Position numbers and translations under genes: made by a program. 64,000 bases of DNA from the NCBI GenBank assembly GCA_016868315.1, contig VGHE01000008.1, forward strand, positions 89,888-153,887. The letters run 5' to 3'. Within the stretch, counting starts at the first letter, position 1; every line of letters begins with the position of its first letter. The DNA is from Betaproteobacteria bacterium (GTDB taxonomy: Bacteria > Bdellovibrionota_B > Oligoflexia > Silvanigrellales > Silvanigrellaceae). Shown piece by piece: positions 25,638 through 33,579 of the stretch. The notes under the pieces were generated by a model. The model had not been told where the DNA came from. It was given only the letters and a program-made list of their open reading frames with translations, and did not search any database.

Positions 25638-26036
25638 ATGTCGAACGGCAGAAAAAAGCCCATAAAACTTGATTTTGAAACACAACTCATCCGCACGGAC
25701 TCGGGTGCACTTGGCTCCACCCGGGTGCAAATTGCCGGCGAAGAGCGTCCCCGAGCTCAAACGCCTGACACCCCTCCACAGCCGCTCGGCGGAACGGTCA
25801 AGCTCCGTCGCGAAGTCAAAGGCCGTGCCGGCAAACCTGTCTCAGTCTTGCATGGTTTTTCGGATCCCAACGCCAAACACTCCCCCTCGCTGAAGGAACT
25901 TCAGGCCAAGTTGAAGAAAAAGCTGGCCTGTGGAGGAACATTCGATGAGGTGGAGGGGACGATTGTCCTCCAGGTCGACGATCTGAAAAGGGTTCGCTCT
26001 GCCCTTGAGGCCATGGGATTTGACGTTAAAGGTTAA
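25638..26036 (+). CDS. yciH: SUI1/eIF1-like translation factor, YciH family
   Basis: A 132-aa protein. The C-terminal part is the SUI1 domain: REVKGRAGKPVSVLHGF, KELQAKLKKKLACGGTF and LQVDD followed by GFDVKG at the end, close to the YciH pattern (E.KGR.GK.v..i.GF, LKk..g.GGt.., GD). The first 50 residues are polar, proline-rich and probably disordered, an extra segment compared with E. coli YciH. AGGA precedes ATG 25638 by about 6 nt. YciH-type proteins influence translation initiation fidelity in bacteria. It lies 87 nt after the LOV kinase gene on the same strand. Confidence 0.8.
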   Translation: MSNGRKKPIKLDFETQLIRTDSGALGSTRVQIAGEERPRAQTPDTPPQPLGGTVKLRREVKGRAGKPVSVLHGFSDPNAKHSPSLKELQAKLKKKLACGGTFDEVEGTIVLQVDDLKRVRSALEAMGFDVKG

Positions 26037-26125
26037 CCTGCCAGAAGATAGACTCCGTTGTTCGGGCAGAATTGAGGTATACTCAGAGAGTTCCCGTTAT
26101 TTTCGGGACAATCGGAGAAATTGAA

Positions 26126-26632
26126 ATGCAGGTGAATCGTGAGGGGCGCACACTCAATTTGGAAGGCGTGTTGAACGAACACGTTGACCTGAGCGTTATT
26201 GAATCGGCCATCCGCGACGCCAATAAGGCCGCAGCAAGTGACAACGGCGAGGTTCTTCTTGACCTCTCTAAGGTTCAGCGCGCCAACTCCTCCGGACTTT
26301 TGCAGTGGCTCCGCATGACAAAACGCCTTTCCGTTCCGCTGTGCTATCGCAACACGCCGGTCTGGTTGGTGGAACAGTTCAACATGATCGATGAGTTTTT
26401 CGATGGTCAGGTGCGGGTCGAGTCACTGTATGCTCATTTTTATTGCCCAGAAACAGACACGAGCGAGAGCCATTTGCTCACGCTCGGTAAAGAAGTTCCT
26501 GTGCTGAGTCAGTACAAAGATTTTCAGGTCACAGTGACCTCAGGCGAGGGCAAAACACTCGAGCCCGACTTCGACGAACGCTCGTATTTCCATTTCATCG
26601 CCCGCCACATCTTCAAGAAGACTGAAGGCTGA
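26126..26632 (+). CDS. STAS-like domain protein
   Basis: A 168-aa protein. Residues 1-90 look like a STAS (anti-sigma-factor antagonist-like) fold: RTLNLEGVLNEHVD, then EVLLDLSKVQRANSSGLLQW, where the D/N-S-S-G-L core echoes the phospho-serine site of SpoIIAA-type proteins (SSG). The second half has no clear family; it carries Cys-Pro (YCPETD) and a C-terminal aromatic segment. GGAG 8 nt before ATG 26126 makes this the start; an upstream GTG near 26072 is possible but overlaps a short hairpin in the leader. Possible role in a phospho-relay, perhaps with the LOV kinase 500 bp upstream; this is inference. Confidence 0.65.
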   Translation: MQVNREGRTLNLEGVLNEHVDLSVIESAIRDANKAAASDNGEVLLDLSKVQRANSSGLLQWLRMTKRLSVPLCYRNTPVWLVEQFNMIDEFFDGQVRVESLYAHFYCPETDTSESHLLTLGKEVPVLSQYKDFQVTVTSGEGKTLEPDFDERSYFHFIARHIFKKTEG

Positions 26633-26650
26633 GGCTGCGCAGGGCTGCGC

Positions 26651-27538
26651 TCAGTTCGCAGCCACAGCAGACGAGGACGCCGGTAGATAGTTCAAGGTCG
26701 AAATAACTTCGGTCAGAGCCGAGTCGATCGATGCTCTTCCTGAATCGACTGAGGGAACACTGTCGCCCAGAATTGCAAACACAATCTGCCAACCTGTTCT
26801 GCTATCGCCATAGCCCGCCAAAGCAGCGGTGGGGTCGTTGATGAGAGTTCCTGTTTTAGCTGCAATGGTTCCGTTCACGTTCCCCAAGCGACCCGCGAGC
26901 GTACCATCGACCCCAGCCACGGGGAGCAACGAGCGGAACGCCTTCATTTTTGCGCTGGCTCTGATACCAGACAAAATCTGAACGAGATCGTCGGCTGCGA
27001 GGCGGTTATGGTAGCTGAGTCCCGAACCGTCTGCGATATTCAATTGCGCTGACTTCGAAATGCCGAAATTAGTCAGCATGGAATAACTTGCTGAAACACC
27101 ACCGCACCAACCCAAAATATTTTCAGCCATCGTGTTGTCGGAGTATTTCATCATTTCGCGGATATAGCTGTATTTGTCGGAGCCAATCGTGGATGCGGAT
27201 GGAATTTTTTGAAACGCTATCCAACTCGTTAGAATTTTCATTGTGGATGCAGGCTTCACTGCACGCTCTGCACTTTGACGATAAAGAGAGAGCTTTTGCC
27301 CGCGCGGGCCGTAGGCACGGATGGATACACTCCAGCGCGTGTTTCCATCGGAGCCGTTTGCGAAAATATTGCTCAGCGCTTTCGAAAAGCGCTCATTCTT
27401 ATAGGGCTCAAAGCCGTCGTCGCCACCGGAGTCAACGGCGAGTGTTTGTGATCCCTCGGGCGAGGTCGCTTGGCCACAACCAATCAGGGCCAGCGCGGCC
27501 AGTGAGAGAGCAACAAGAGAAGTCCACCGAGAAGTCAT
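26651..27538 (-). CDS. D-Ala-D-Ala carboxypeptidase/endopeptidase, S13 (PBP4) type, short form
   Basis: A 295-aa penicillin-binding-protein-like enzyme with all three active-site motifs: PASTMK (S-x-x-K), YSDNTMAENIL (S-D-N) and AKTGTL (K-T-G). DGSGLSYHNR is a typical PBP4 segment. The N-terminus has a lipobox, LIGCG near residues 18-22, so the enzyme is anchored as a lipoprotein. E. coli PBP4 is about 480 aa with an inserted domain between SxxK and SDN; here that distance is only about 45 residues, so the inserted domains are absent. It cleaves peptidoglycan stem peptides in the periplasm. Converges with the STAS-like gene. Confidence 0.85.
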   Translation of the reverse strand: MTSRWTSLVALSLAALALIGCGQATSPEGSQTLAVDSGGDDGFEPYKNERFSKALSNIFANGSDGNTRWSVSIRAYGPRGQKLSLYRQSAERAVKPASTMKILTSWIAFQKIPSASTIGSDKYSYIREMMKYSDNTMAENILGWCGGVSASYSMLTNFGISKSAQLNIADGSGLSYHNRLAADDLVQILSGIRASAKMKAFRSLLPVAGVDGTLAGRLGNVNGTIAAKTGTLINDPTAALAGYGDSRTGWQIVFAILGDSVPSVDSGRASIDSALTEVISTLNYLPASSSAVAAN

Positions 27539-27649
27539 AGCACACCCTCCTTCTTGGGAGCTCTCAGTGCAAAAGTCGCGCCATCTCGCTCAGAGAAAAA
27601 GCTAAATAATTCCAGAAATCTACAAAAAATATGAGCCTTTGCGGAGTGT

Positions 27650-28108
27650 TTAAACTGCAGTCGTGTTGAAAAGGTAGACAGTATGCAAGGTCGAGTGAAG
27701 CTGACCTTCGCACAACCGAGTAATTTCTTTTTCAAGCCAACCCGGTGGAGGTCCTTCGAAGACCGGCACCGCAGCACTGCCCAGCTGTCTTTCAAAAATC
27801 CCCTCGAATAAAAGACCAAGAGCCTGGCGCGTGACGTCCGGACGCATCTTTTCCTGCCAATGATTTTTCAACGGCAGCGCAACCACAAATCGAGTTCCAA
27901 AGAGCTCGCCAACCTCATGCCACAGCGGCTCGCCTGGTAGTAATTTCTTACGAATGCAGCTGCGTGTGTACTCACGGAAATAGTCTGGCCAAGACTTCTT
28001 AACCTGCCTGGAAAGAATATCTTTACTCACACCGACGCAATTGACCGGGTGAACGAACACTTCCGGATAAACGGTAAAGATATCGTCAACATGTATGAGC
28101 TCGAGCAC
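27650..28108 (-). CDS. Macro-domain protein, DarG-macro-like
   Basis: A 152-aa protein consisting of a macro domain: HPVNCVGVSKDIL matches the VNtVG.mGkGlA ADP-ribose loop in divergent form, followed by KSWPDYFREYTRSC and PGEPLWHE, then LPLKNHWQEK (the 'pTK..W' strand). These resemble DarG-type macro domains, which remove ADP-ribose from thymidine in DNA. The GTG start has GGAGG 4 nt upstream. There is no DarT or other toxin gene next to it and no DarG C-terminal domain. The last residue of the G-loop (SKD in place of GKG) differs from canonical members, so catalytic status is uncertain. Confidence 0.65.
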   Translation of the reverse strand: MLELIHVDDIFTVYPEVFVHPVNCVGVSKDILSRQVKKSWPDYFREYTRSCIRKKLLPGEPLWHEVGELFGTRFVVALPLKNHWQEKMRPDVTRQALGLLFEGIFERQLGSAAVPVFEGPPPGWLEKEITRLCEGQLHSTLHTVYLFNTTAV

Positions 28109-28226
28109 ATTGCCTCCGCTGTCATTCTTGCAGCGTCAATTCCAGCACATTTCTGTCTACCGATGAACGCAAACAACTTACCATGATTTGTATCGTCGAG
28201 ACCAGCTTCGTTGAGGTAGAAGCCCC

Positions 28227-30413
28227 ATGCACAAACACCGCTCCAGACCCATTTTTACAACGTCCATTCTCGGTCTTCTGCTTATAACCGCGGGTGGATG
28301 TGTGCCGGGCAAAAAAGCTAGCCTAACAAGTGACGCAGGAATTTCTATTCCTCAGGCTGCTTCGGAATTGGGAATTGAGCCTGATTTTCTGCTCGCCGCT
28401 TATTCCAAGAAAAACCTGGAAAAGAGAGCTAAGCCCGGTCAGCTGGTTGCCATGGTCAAGAGTGAGTGGAGAGACAATCTTCCTCTCAAACTGCGCTCCG
28501 GTGATGTGAAGAATTTCCGCAATACAAGTGAATCAGCAAGCATCACTGCGGTCGGTTCGGTTGAGGTCAACAGCATTAGTGTTGCCAAAAGCCCGATGAA
28601 AATTAAAAATCAGAAAAGCGGCTCCGAAAACCAATTCGAAGTCATACGCCTCGACTTGCGCGACATAAGCAACGCAGGTCTGAGCAAAGCCATCAACTCT
28701 CTGCATGCACTGGGCTCAGTGGTTCTCGCAGAGCCAAACTATGAAATGAATGCCATTGGTGTTCCCAATGACCCCCGCTGGCCATCACTCTGGGGTCTGG
28801 AGAAAATCGGCGCTCCAGCAGCATGGGATAGCTGGCAAGGAGATTCCAACTTCACCGTAGCGGTCATCGACACCGGGATCGATTACAATCATGAAGATCT
28901 TAAAGACAGCATTTGGAAGAACACAAAAGAAATTGCGGCAAACAATATCGATGACGATGGCAATGGCTACATCGATGACGTGATTGGCTGGAACTTCCAC
29001 TGGGCCAACAACAACCCAATGGACGGCAACGGACACGGTACCCACTGCGCTGGAACAGTTGCAGGCAAAGGTAACAACGGCGTCGGAGTTGCAGGTGTCA
29101 GTTGGAATGCAAAACTGATGCCCGTGAAGGTTCTGAGTGACAGTGGTTCGGGCTACAACTTCGATATCTACGAAGGCATCATGTATGCCTTGAACAACGG
29201 CGCAAAGGTCACAAGCAATAGCTATGGCGGCGGCGGAGCAAGCTCGCTGATGGCAACAGCACTGACAGCGGCTAAAAACAAGGGTGTTCTATTTGTTGCT
29301 GCTGCGGGCAACGAATCCGCTGCGACCTCGAGCTATCCAGCCTACTACAGCAAAACCTATGACAACGTTTTATCGATTGCATCTACAGACAAGCTCGATG
29401 CGTTGTCCTCATTCTCTAACTACGGTGACGGTGTAAATATCGCTGCCCCTGGAAGCGACATTGTTAGTACTGTTCCCAACAACGGCTATCAATCCTACAG
29501 TGGAACCTCGATGGCCACACCCCATGTGGCGGGTCTGGCAACTTTGATTTGGAGCAAAAACCCCAATCTAACTTACCTTCAAGTCAAAGATGCTATCCTC
29601 ACAACAGGTGATGCATTGCCCGCACTGGTCGGTAAAGTGGATACCGGAACACGCATCAATGCCAAGAAGGCGCTCGATAAAGTGAGTGTATCGCCCTCGC
29701 CCACTCCAGCACCTACAACACCTGCTCCGACTCCAACTGCTGCACCAACCACGGCAGCACCAACGCCTGCGCCCACAACGCCTGCGCCCACAACGCCTGC
29801 GCCCACAACGCCAGCCCCTACTCCGGCACCAACAACACCTGCACCAACAGCAACGGCTACACCCACTCCCGTGCCGACAACTCCGGCACCAACGGCAACG
29901 CCGACACCCGTGCCTACGACTCCAGCACCCACAGCAACTCCAACGCCTGTGACGACAACTCCGGCGCCAACGCCCACCCCGGCATACAAGTCGGGAGTTC
30001 AATACTCCTACTTCACAACTGCCGTCACATGGTCAGACATTCCCAACTTCGACCGCATGGCACCCTTGAAGCAAGGAGTGATCGCCAACTTTGCAGTCGG
30101 CCAGAGAACACAGACAACCAACTATGGGTTCAGCTTAAAGGCCTTTATAAAAGTTCCACGCAATGGAACCTACACGTTCTTCACATCATCCGACGATGGA
30201 AGTCGCCTGTGGATCAACGGTACGGTAGTTGTTGAAAATGGCGGAACGCACACACTGCGTGAACGCTCAGGAACAATAAATCTGACTGCTGGTTACCACG
30301 CGATTCGCGTGGATTACTTCCAGGGAACTGGAAACCAGGGACTCACAGTGAGCTACCAGGGTCCACGCATTACCAAACAGAAGATTCCAAACTCTGCGCT
30401 GTTCTACCAATAA
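28227..30413 (+). CDS. Subtilisin-family (S8) lipoprotein protease with Pro/Thr-rich linker and PA14 domain
   Basis: A 728-aa exported protease. Order: lipobox TAGGC near residue 25, an I9-like propeptide (about 40-180), the S8 catalytic domain with VIDTGID (Asp215), NGHGTHCAG (His270), AAGNES and SGTSMATPH (Ser428), then a linker of repeated TPAPT units (about residues 490-587), then a C-terminal PA14-like domain: FTSSDDGSRLWING and AGYHAIRVDYFQ. GAGG lies about 10 nt before ATG 28227. The linker holds the catalytic part away from the carbohydrate- or surface-binding PA14 module. Secreted or surface-anchored extracellular degradation is likely. Confidence 0.9.
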   Translation: MHKHRSRPIFTTSILGLLLITAGGCVPGKKASLTSDAGISIPQAASELGIEPDFLLAAYSKKNLEKRAKPGQLVAMVKSEWRDNLPLKLRSGDVKNFRNTSESASITAVGSVEVNSISVAKSPMKIKNQKSGSENQFEVIRLDLRDISNAGLSKAINSLHALGSVVLAEPNYEMNAIGVPNDPRWPSLWGLEKIGAPAAWDSWQGDSNFTVAVIDTGIDYNHEDLKDSIWKNTKEIAANNIDDDGNGYIDDVIGWNFHWANNNPMDGNGHGTHCAGTVAGKGNNGVGVAGVSWNAKLMPVKVLSDSGSGYNFDIYEGIMYALNNGAKVTSNSYGGGGASSLMATALTAAKNKGVLFVAAAGNESAATSSYPAYYSKTYDNVLSIASTDKLDALSSFSNYGDGVNIAAPGSDIVSTVPNNGYQSYSGTSMATPHVAGLATLIWSKNPNLTYLQVKDAILTTGDALPALVGKVDTGTRINAKKALDKVSVSPSPTPAPTTPAPTPTAAPTTAAPTPAPTTPAPTTPAPTTPAPTPAPTTPAPTATATPTPVPTTPAPTATPTPVPTTPAPTATPTPVTTTPAPTPTPAYKSGVQYSYFTTAVTWSDIPNFDRMAPLKQGVIANFAVGQRTQTTNYGFSLKAFIKVPRNGTYTFFTSSDDGSRLWINGTVVVENGGTHTLRERSGTINLTAGYHAIRVDYFQGTGNQGLTVSYQGPRITKQKIPNSALFYQ
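29692..29985 (+). repeat. Low-complexity Pro/Thr/Ala-coding tandem repeats
   Basis: Within the subtilase gene, codons cycle through TPAPT-type pentads. A near-perfect 15-bp unit (acgcctgcgcccaca) is repeated three times from 29763, and looser 33-36-bp units follow around 29850-29970. The repeats code for the linker and could change length by slippage without shifting the frame, since the units are multiples of three. Confidence 0.85.
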
Positions 30414-30446
30414 TAAAAACAGACAGTAGAACAGGAAAGCTCACAC

Positions 30447-30478
30447 GAAAAGCCCCGGCTCGGAAACGAGCCGGGGCT
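30447..30478 (-). terminator. Rho-independent terminator, best on the minus strand
   Basis: A 12-bp perfect stem AGCCCCGGCTCG with a GAAA/TTTC loop (30451-30478). On the minus strand it is followed by TTTT, as expected for ending the L,D-transpeptidase transcript; on the plus strand no T-run follows, though the stem could still slow transcription from the subtilase gene. Confidence 0.8.
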
Positions 30479-30515
30479 ACGTGCATGAGGCCAGACAAAT
30501 TCCGAAGGCTCGGAA

Positions 30516-31568
30516 TCAGTCTTGACTACGACAGGAACCTAAATATTTCTTATCAAGCAATCCGCGAGTTGTGTTCACAAAGCCCGTACCAGGAACATCT
30601 TCCTTCACATAAGCTTCGTCGCCCTTGCTGTAGAAGCCGAACATATTGTCATTATTTGCTGGAAGCTGCGAATAGGTTGGGGCAATTCCCAAAACAGGAT
30701 CCGCACCTATCACCATGCATTTGACTTTGGTGAATTTGGGGTCACCTGCCGGAACCGTTGGTTTGGGCGCAGGAGTGAGCTGTGGTGAAGATGCAGCGAG
30801 CTGGGGATCTTCGCTCCACTCTCCCACGACGACCTTCATGTCCACTTTTCTTAGGCTTTGCGTGAGTGTCTTCTTTTTATCTGTTGTTTCCAACTGAAGC
30901 GTTTCTGCTTTGAATGCATTCAACTGATAGGTGTCGAGCACCTGGTGAAACACATCCTTAATTTTGGAATTCGGATTGCGGATACATCCACCAGAGACCC
31001 TGCGCTTCTCAGCGTCACCCAGCTCAAGAATCCACTCTGCTGCGTTGCCGTGAACACCATATTCACCATAGAACCAGATCGCGTATGAGCCCAGTGGATT
31101 CTTTGCTCCACATGCGCCAAAAAGATCCGGGTTTTTCTTGAAAATCTCACGCCGCTCCGCTTCGTTTGTGGCCACTTTGCCCGTGGCCGGATCTTTCGGA
31201 GAACGGGGTAGCCATTCAGGGCAGGCCTGCATGTCTTCAACCGCAAAAATCCCCTTGGGAGTGGACTGGGAGATGTTGTCATGGAACTCACCCGAAACAT
31301 CTGCAGAGGCAATGTTCCATTGGTCAACAGCTTTGCCGGCTTTAAAGAGTGTAATGCGATTTGTCTTGAGGTTGATTTTTAACGCTACCTTAGCGCTCAG
31401 TGCCTTATTAACGTTCGCATCAGCAAGATTCTCAGATTGCAGCCACTGCGGAGCTGTTTCGCTCGTCGCTTCAGAAACAGAGCAGGCACCGAGTATCTGC
31501 AACGAAAGCAGAGGAAACAGAGACCAACCCGCACGAGCTTTGAGGTATTTCTTCAGAACACGCTTCAT
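30516..31568 (-). CDS. L,D-transpeptidase (YkuD) lipoprotein
   Basis: A 350-aa protein. A lipobox LGACS near residues 26-30 predicts lipidation. The YkuD domain (about residues 60-210) has the catalytic layout GVHGN (His), then RRVSGGCIRNP, i.e. S-G-G-C-I-R with the nucleophilic Cys. A region of about 100 residues with Cys-rich ends follows and may be a small SH3-like binding unit; it contains two Cys, one near the end (LGSC). It would form 3-3 cross-links or attach proteins to peptidoglycan. The terminator lies about 40 bp after the stop codon. Upstream on the same strand, about 105 bp away, lies the deaminase gene. Confidence 0.85.
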   Translation of the reverse strand: MKRVLKKYLKARAGWSLFPLLSLQILGACSVSEATSETAPQWLQSENLADANVNKALSAKVALKINLKTNRITLFKAGKAVDQWNIASADVSGEFHDNISQSTPKGIFAVEDMQACPEWLPRSPKDPATGKVATNEAERREIFKKNPDLFGACGAKNPLGSYAIWFYGEYGVHGNAAEWILELGDAEKRRVSGGCIRNPNSKIKDVFHQVLDTYQLNAFKAETLQLETTDKKKTLTQSLRKVDMKVVVGEWSEDPQLAASSPQLTPAPKPTVPAGDPKFTKVKCMVIGADPVLGIAPTYSQLPANNDNMFGFYSKGDEAYVKEDVPGTGFVNTTRGLLDKKYLGSCRSQD

Positions 31569-31674
31569 AGATTGTTCTCCTGCTGCTTGTGCCGCTTGGG
31601 CAGCACGTCACCGGAGTTTGACAAGCAAACCGAAGACCAACCTAAACCTCAATGAATTCAAACCCTTGAAAGCA

Positions 31675-32364
31675 TTATAAGTGTTCAATGTTTTTACAGT
31701 GTTCAAGCAGCTTTGTGCCCCGGAGCACAGAGCGTCTCACGGCGGTGCCTAAATCGGGCTCCACAAACTGTACCCGAAAACGCTCGCGGTGCTCGAGACA
31801 TTCCCAGATAGCACCGGCGCACATCGGACAAGGCTCAAGAGTTGTAACGAGTCGTGCATCAACCGGAAGAGGCCTGCGCTCTCGCTGCCACCACGCCTGC
31901 AAGAGATTCATTTCTGCATGCTGAAGTCTATTACGCCCAGAAGAGTTGGAGGCACAGCCCAAAAGCCGCCCTTTTGAATCAATCAGCCACGCCTCTATGG
32001 AACGGTCACGTTGATACAGAGCAGCACTCTCTGACGAAGGCGTGAGGCTCGGAGACAAACGATTCGAGTGCTCTTTGCCAACCTGAACAGCGCGGTCGGC
32101 GGCCTTCATGCGACTCACTGCATCTTCCGGCGCCTGGGCTAATCGAGTTATGCGCTTTGCACAGACAATCACCGCACCCCGACACAGTGCTGTGGGTTCG
32201 TAATCAATAAAAATTCGGCTTCTCAAAATAAAGTGGGCAAGACCAGGATGACTTTTCCAAATACCTTCAACCAAGCACGTGACAGCCGTGCGTGGCTCGA
32301 AGGGTTGACGGGTGTAAGTGCACCAGTAAATTGTGCCATTCCACTCTAGCCAGGCCCGTGCCAT
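31675..32364 (-). CDS. Zinc-dependent nucleoside/nucleic-acid deaminase with N-terminal extension (Bd3614-like?)
   Basis: A 229-aa protein. Residues about 110-200 are a cytidine/adenosine deaminase fold: HAEMNLLQ (HAE zinc motif with the proton-shuttle Glu) and LEPCPMCAGAI (PCxxC). The first 105 residues are not part of the common tRNA-adenosine deaminase (TadA, about 160 aa) and begin with two Cys/Trp-rich strands. Bdellovibrio has a Bd3614 deaminase with an own N-terminal domain and this may be a relative; I judge it by layout only. Its start is 5 nt after the stop of the ABC permease gene, so it ends the leftward operon that begins with the OleC-UbiA gene. Confidence 0.7.
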   Translation of the reverse strand: MARAWLEWNGTIYWCTYTRQPFEPRTAVTCLVEGIWKSHPGLAHFILRSRIFIDYEPTALCRGAVIVCAKRITRLAQAPEDAVSRMKAADRAVQVGKEHSNRLSPSLTPSSESAALYQRDRSIEAWLIDSKGRLLGCASNSSGRNRLQHAEMNLLQAWWQRERRPLPVDARLVTTLEPCPMCAGAIWECLEHRERFRVQFVEPDLGTAVRRSVLRGTKLLEHCKNIEHL

Positions 32365-32369
32365 TCAAC

Positions 32370-33578
32370 TCAACCCACCTGTCGCAGCGCATGGCTGATA
32401 GGCATCCGCAAGACCTTCAAGGCCGCAAGAAGACTACCCACAACAGCTGCGACGAGAACTAGAAAAGCAGCCTCAATTGCCATGCCCGAGTGAAGCTGAA
32501 TGTACGTTTTGAAGGAACGGGTGATTCCAGGTCCAGGGGGCATGTAGAATCCGTCACGCAGAATCGTCATGTTGAGGAGCACCACCACCAGCAGTCCAAT
32601 CAATGCACCTGCTGCCGCTGCAAACGCGCCTTCCAACGCAATGAGGCTCAGGATGTCTTTCTTTGACTCACCATTAGCGCGCAGCATGCCTATTTCCTGA
32701 GTGCGCTCGAGAATCGCAGAAGTAGCCGTGTTAAAAACTCCGAGAATCACAACAAAGAGAATGATGGCGCGCACGATAGCGTATTGCGCGTTGAGAAAAT
32801 CTACAGAGTTTTGATAGTAGATTTTGTCGAGAATTTCGAAGGGAGTGGCTTCGAGTCCGGAAAAAGTCGCACGGATGACCTGCTCAACACGTGCCCAATC
32901 TTCGTGGCGCGCAAGTCCAAGGGAAACCTTCTCGACCTTTTCGGTATCCAAAAGTCTCTGCGCGTGCGGAAGCTGGATCTGAAAAAAGGAATCATCGAGC
33001 TCTCGTGAACCGGTATGAAAAATGCCCACCACTTCAAGGTCTGCGCCGTTCAACGTGCCATGAATCGTATTCGACAAAAGAGTTACACGCTGCCCAACTT
33101 GCAGGTCGAGGGAGTGAGCAAGACCACGCCCCAGCACAATTCCATCCTCTGCATCACGCAGTGGATTGCCTTCAACAACATTAATTGTGTAGAAAAATTC
33201 GCTTTCTGCCGCACCATCAATCCCTACACCTCTAGCGCCCAAGGAACGAGTTCCGTTCGAAACCAAGGCAGAAAATTCAAGGCGCGGAAAAACCTTTTCA
33301 ACACCAGGAATCTTCAAAAGGTTTGACAGAACCTCTTGTGGATTTTGGATCCAAGCCTCCCAAGGCTTAGCAAGAACTTTGTCGCGGTAGCCGATGGTAT
33401 TGACCTGACCATTACCGTAATGAGCATGCACAGCATTGTTACGGTATTCATTGAGTAGGCCAGTATTGAATCCGCGGAAAAGAAAAAGTGCTGCTGTACC
33501 GACTGCTACCGTTGCGAGTGTCACAGCAGTGCGTCTTTTGTTTCTGAGGAGACTCCGCAAAGCGACGGTCAGTAGCAT
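32370..33578 (-). CDS. ABC transporter permease, FtsX/MacB (LolC-like) family
   Basis: A 402-aa protein with one helix at the N-terminus (residues 15-40), a long periplasmic domain (about 45-270, MacB-type core) and three helices near the C-terminus, with the FtsX signature around VVILGVFNTATSAILERTQEIGMLRANG (key residues ERTQEIGMLRA). This four-helix design matches MacB/LolC/HrtB-like proteins that move lipids, lipoproteins or antibiotics without a canonical pump channel. The ATPase gene lies 1 nt upstream (33580), so they are a pair. Coupled to biosynthetic genes upstream, it may export or protect against the product, which is an inference. Confidence 0.85.
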   Translation of the reverse strand: MLLTVALRSLLRNKRRTAVTLATVAVGTAALFLFRGFNTGLLNEYRNNAVHAHYGNGQVNTIGYRDKVLAKPWEAWIQNPQEVLSNLLKIPGVEKVFPRLEFSALVSNGTRSLGARGVGIDGAAESEFFYTINVVEGNPLRDAEDGIVLGRGLAHSLDLQVGQRVTLLSNTIHGTLNGADLEVVGIFHTGSRELDDSFFQIQLPHAQRLLDTEKVEKVSLGLARHEDWARVEQVIRATFSGLEATPFEILDKIYYQNSVDFLNAQYAIVRAIILFVVILGVFNTATSAILERTQEIGMLRANGESKKDILSLIALEGAFAAAAGALIGLLVVVLLNMTILRDGFYMPPGPGITRSFKTYIQLHSGMAIEAAFLVLVAAVVGSLLAALKVLRMPISHALRQVG

Positions 33579-33579
33579 T

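Noticed and set aside
29763-29810. Short regular repeats that might suggest a CRISPR array
   Set aside because: Units are contiguous, 15 bp, in frame in a protease gene, with no spacers and no cas genes nearby.
29579-29989. Gly/Val-rich frame antisense to the Pro/Thr linker
   Set aside because: Low-complexity mirror of the linker repeats, not a gene.
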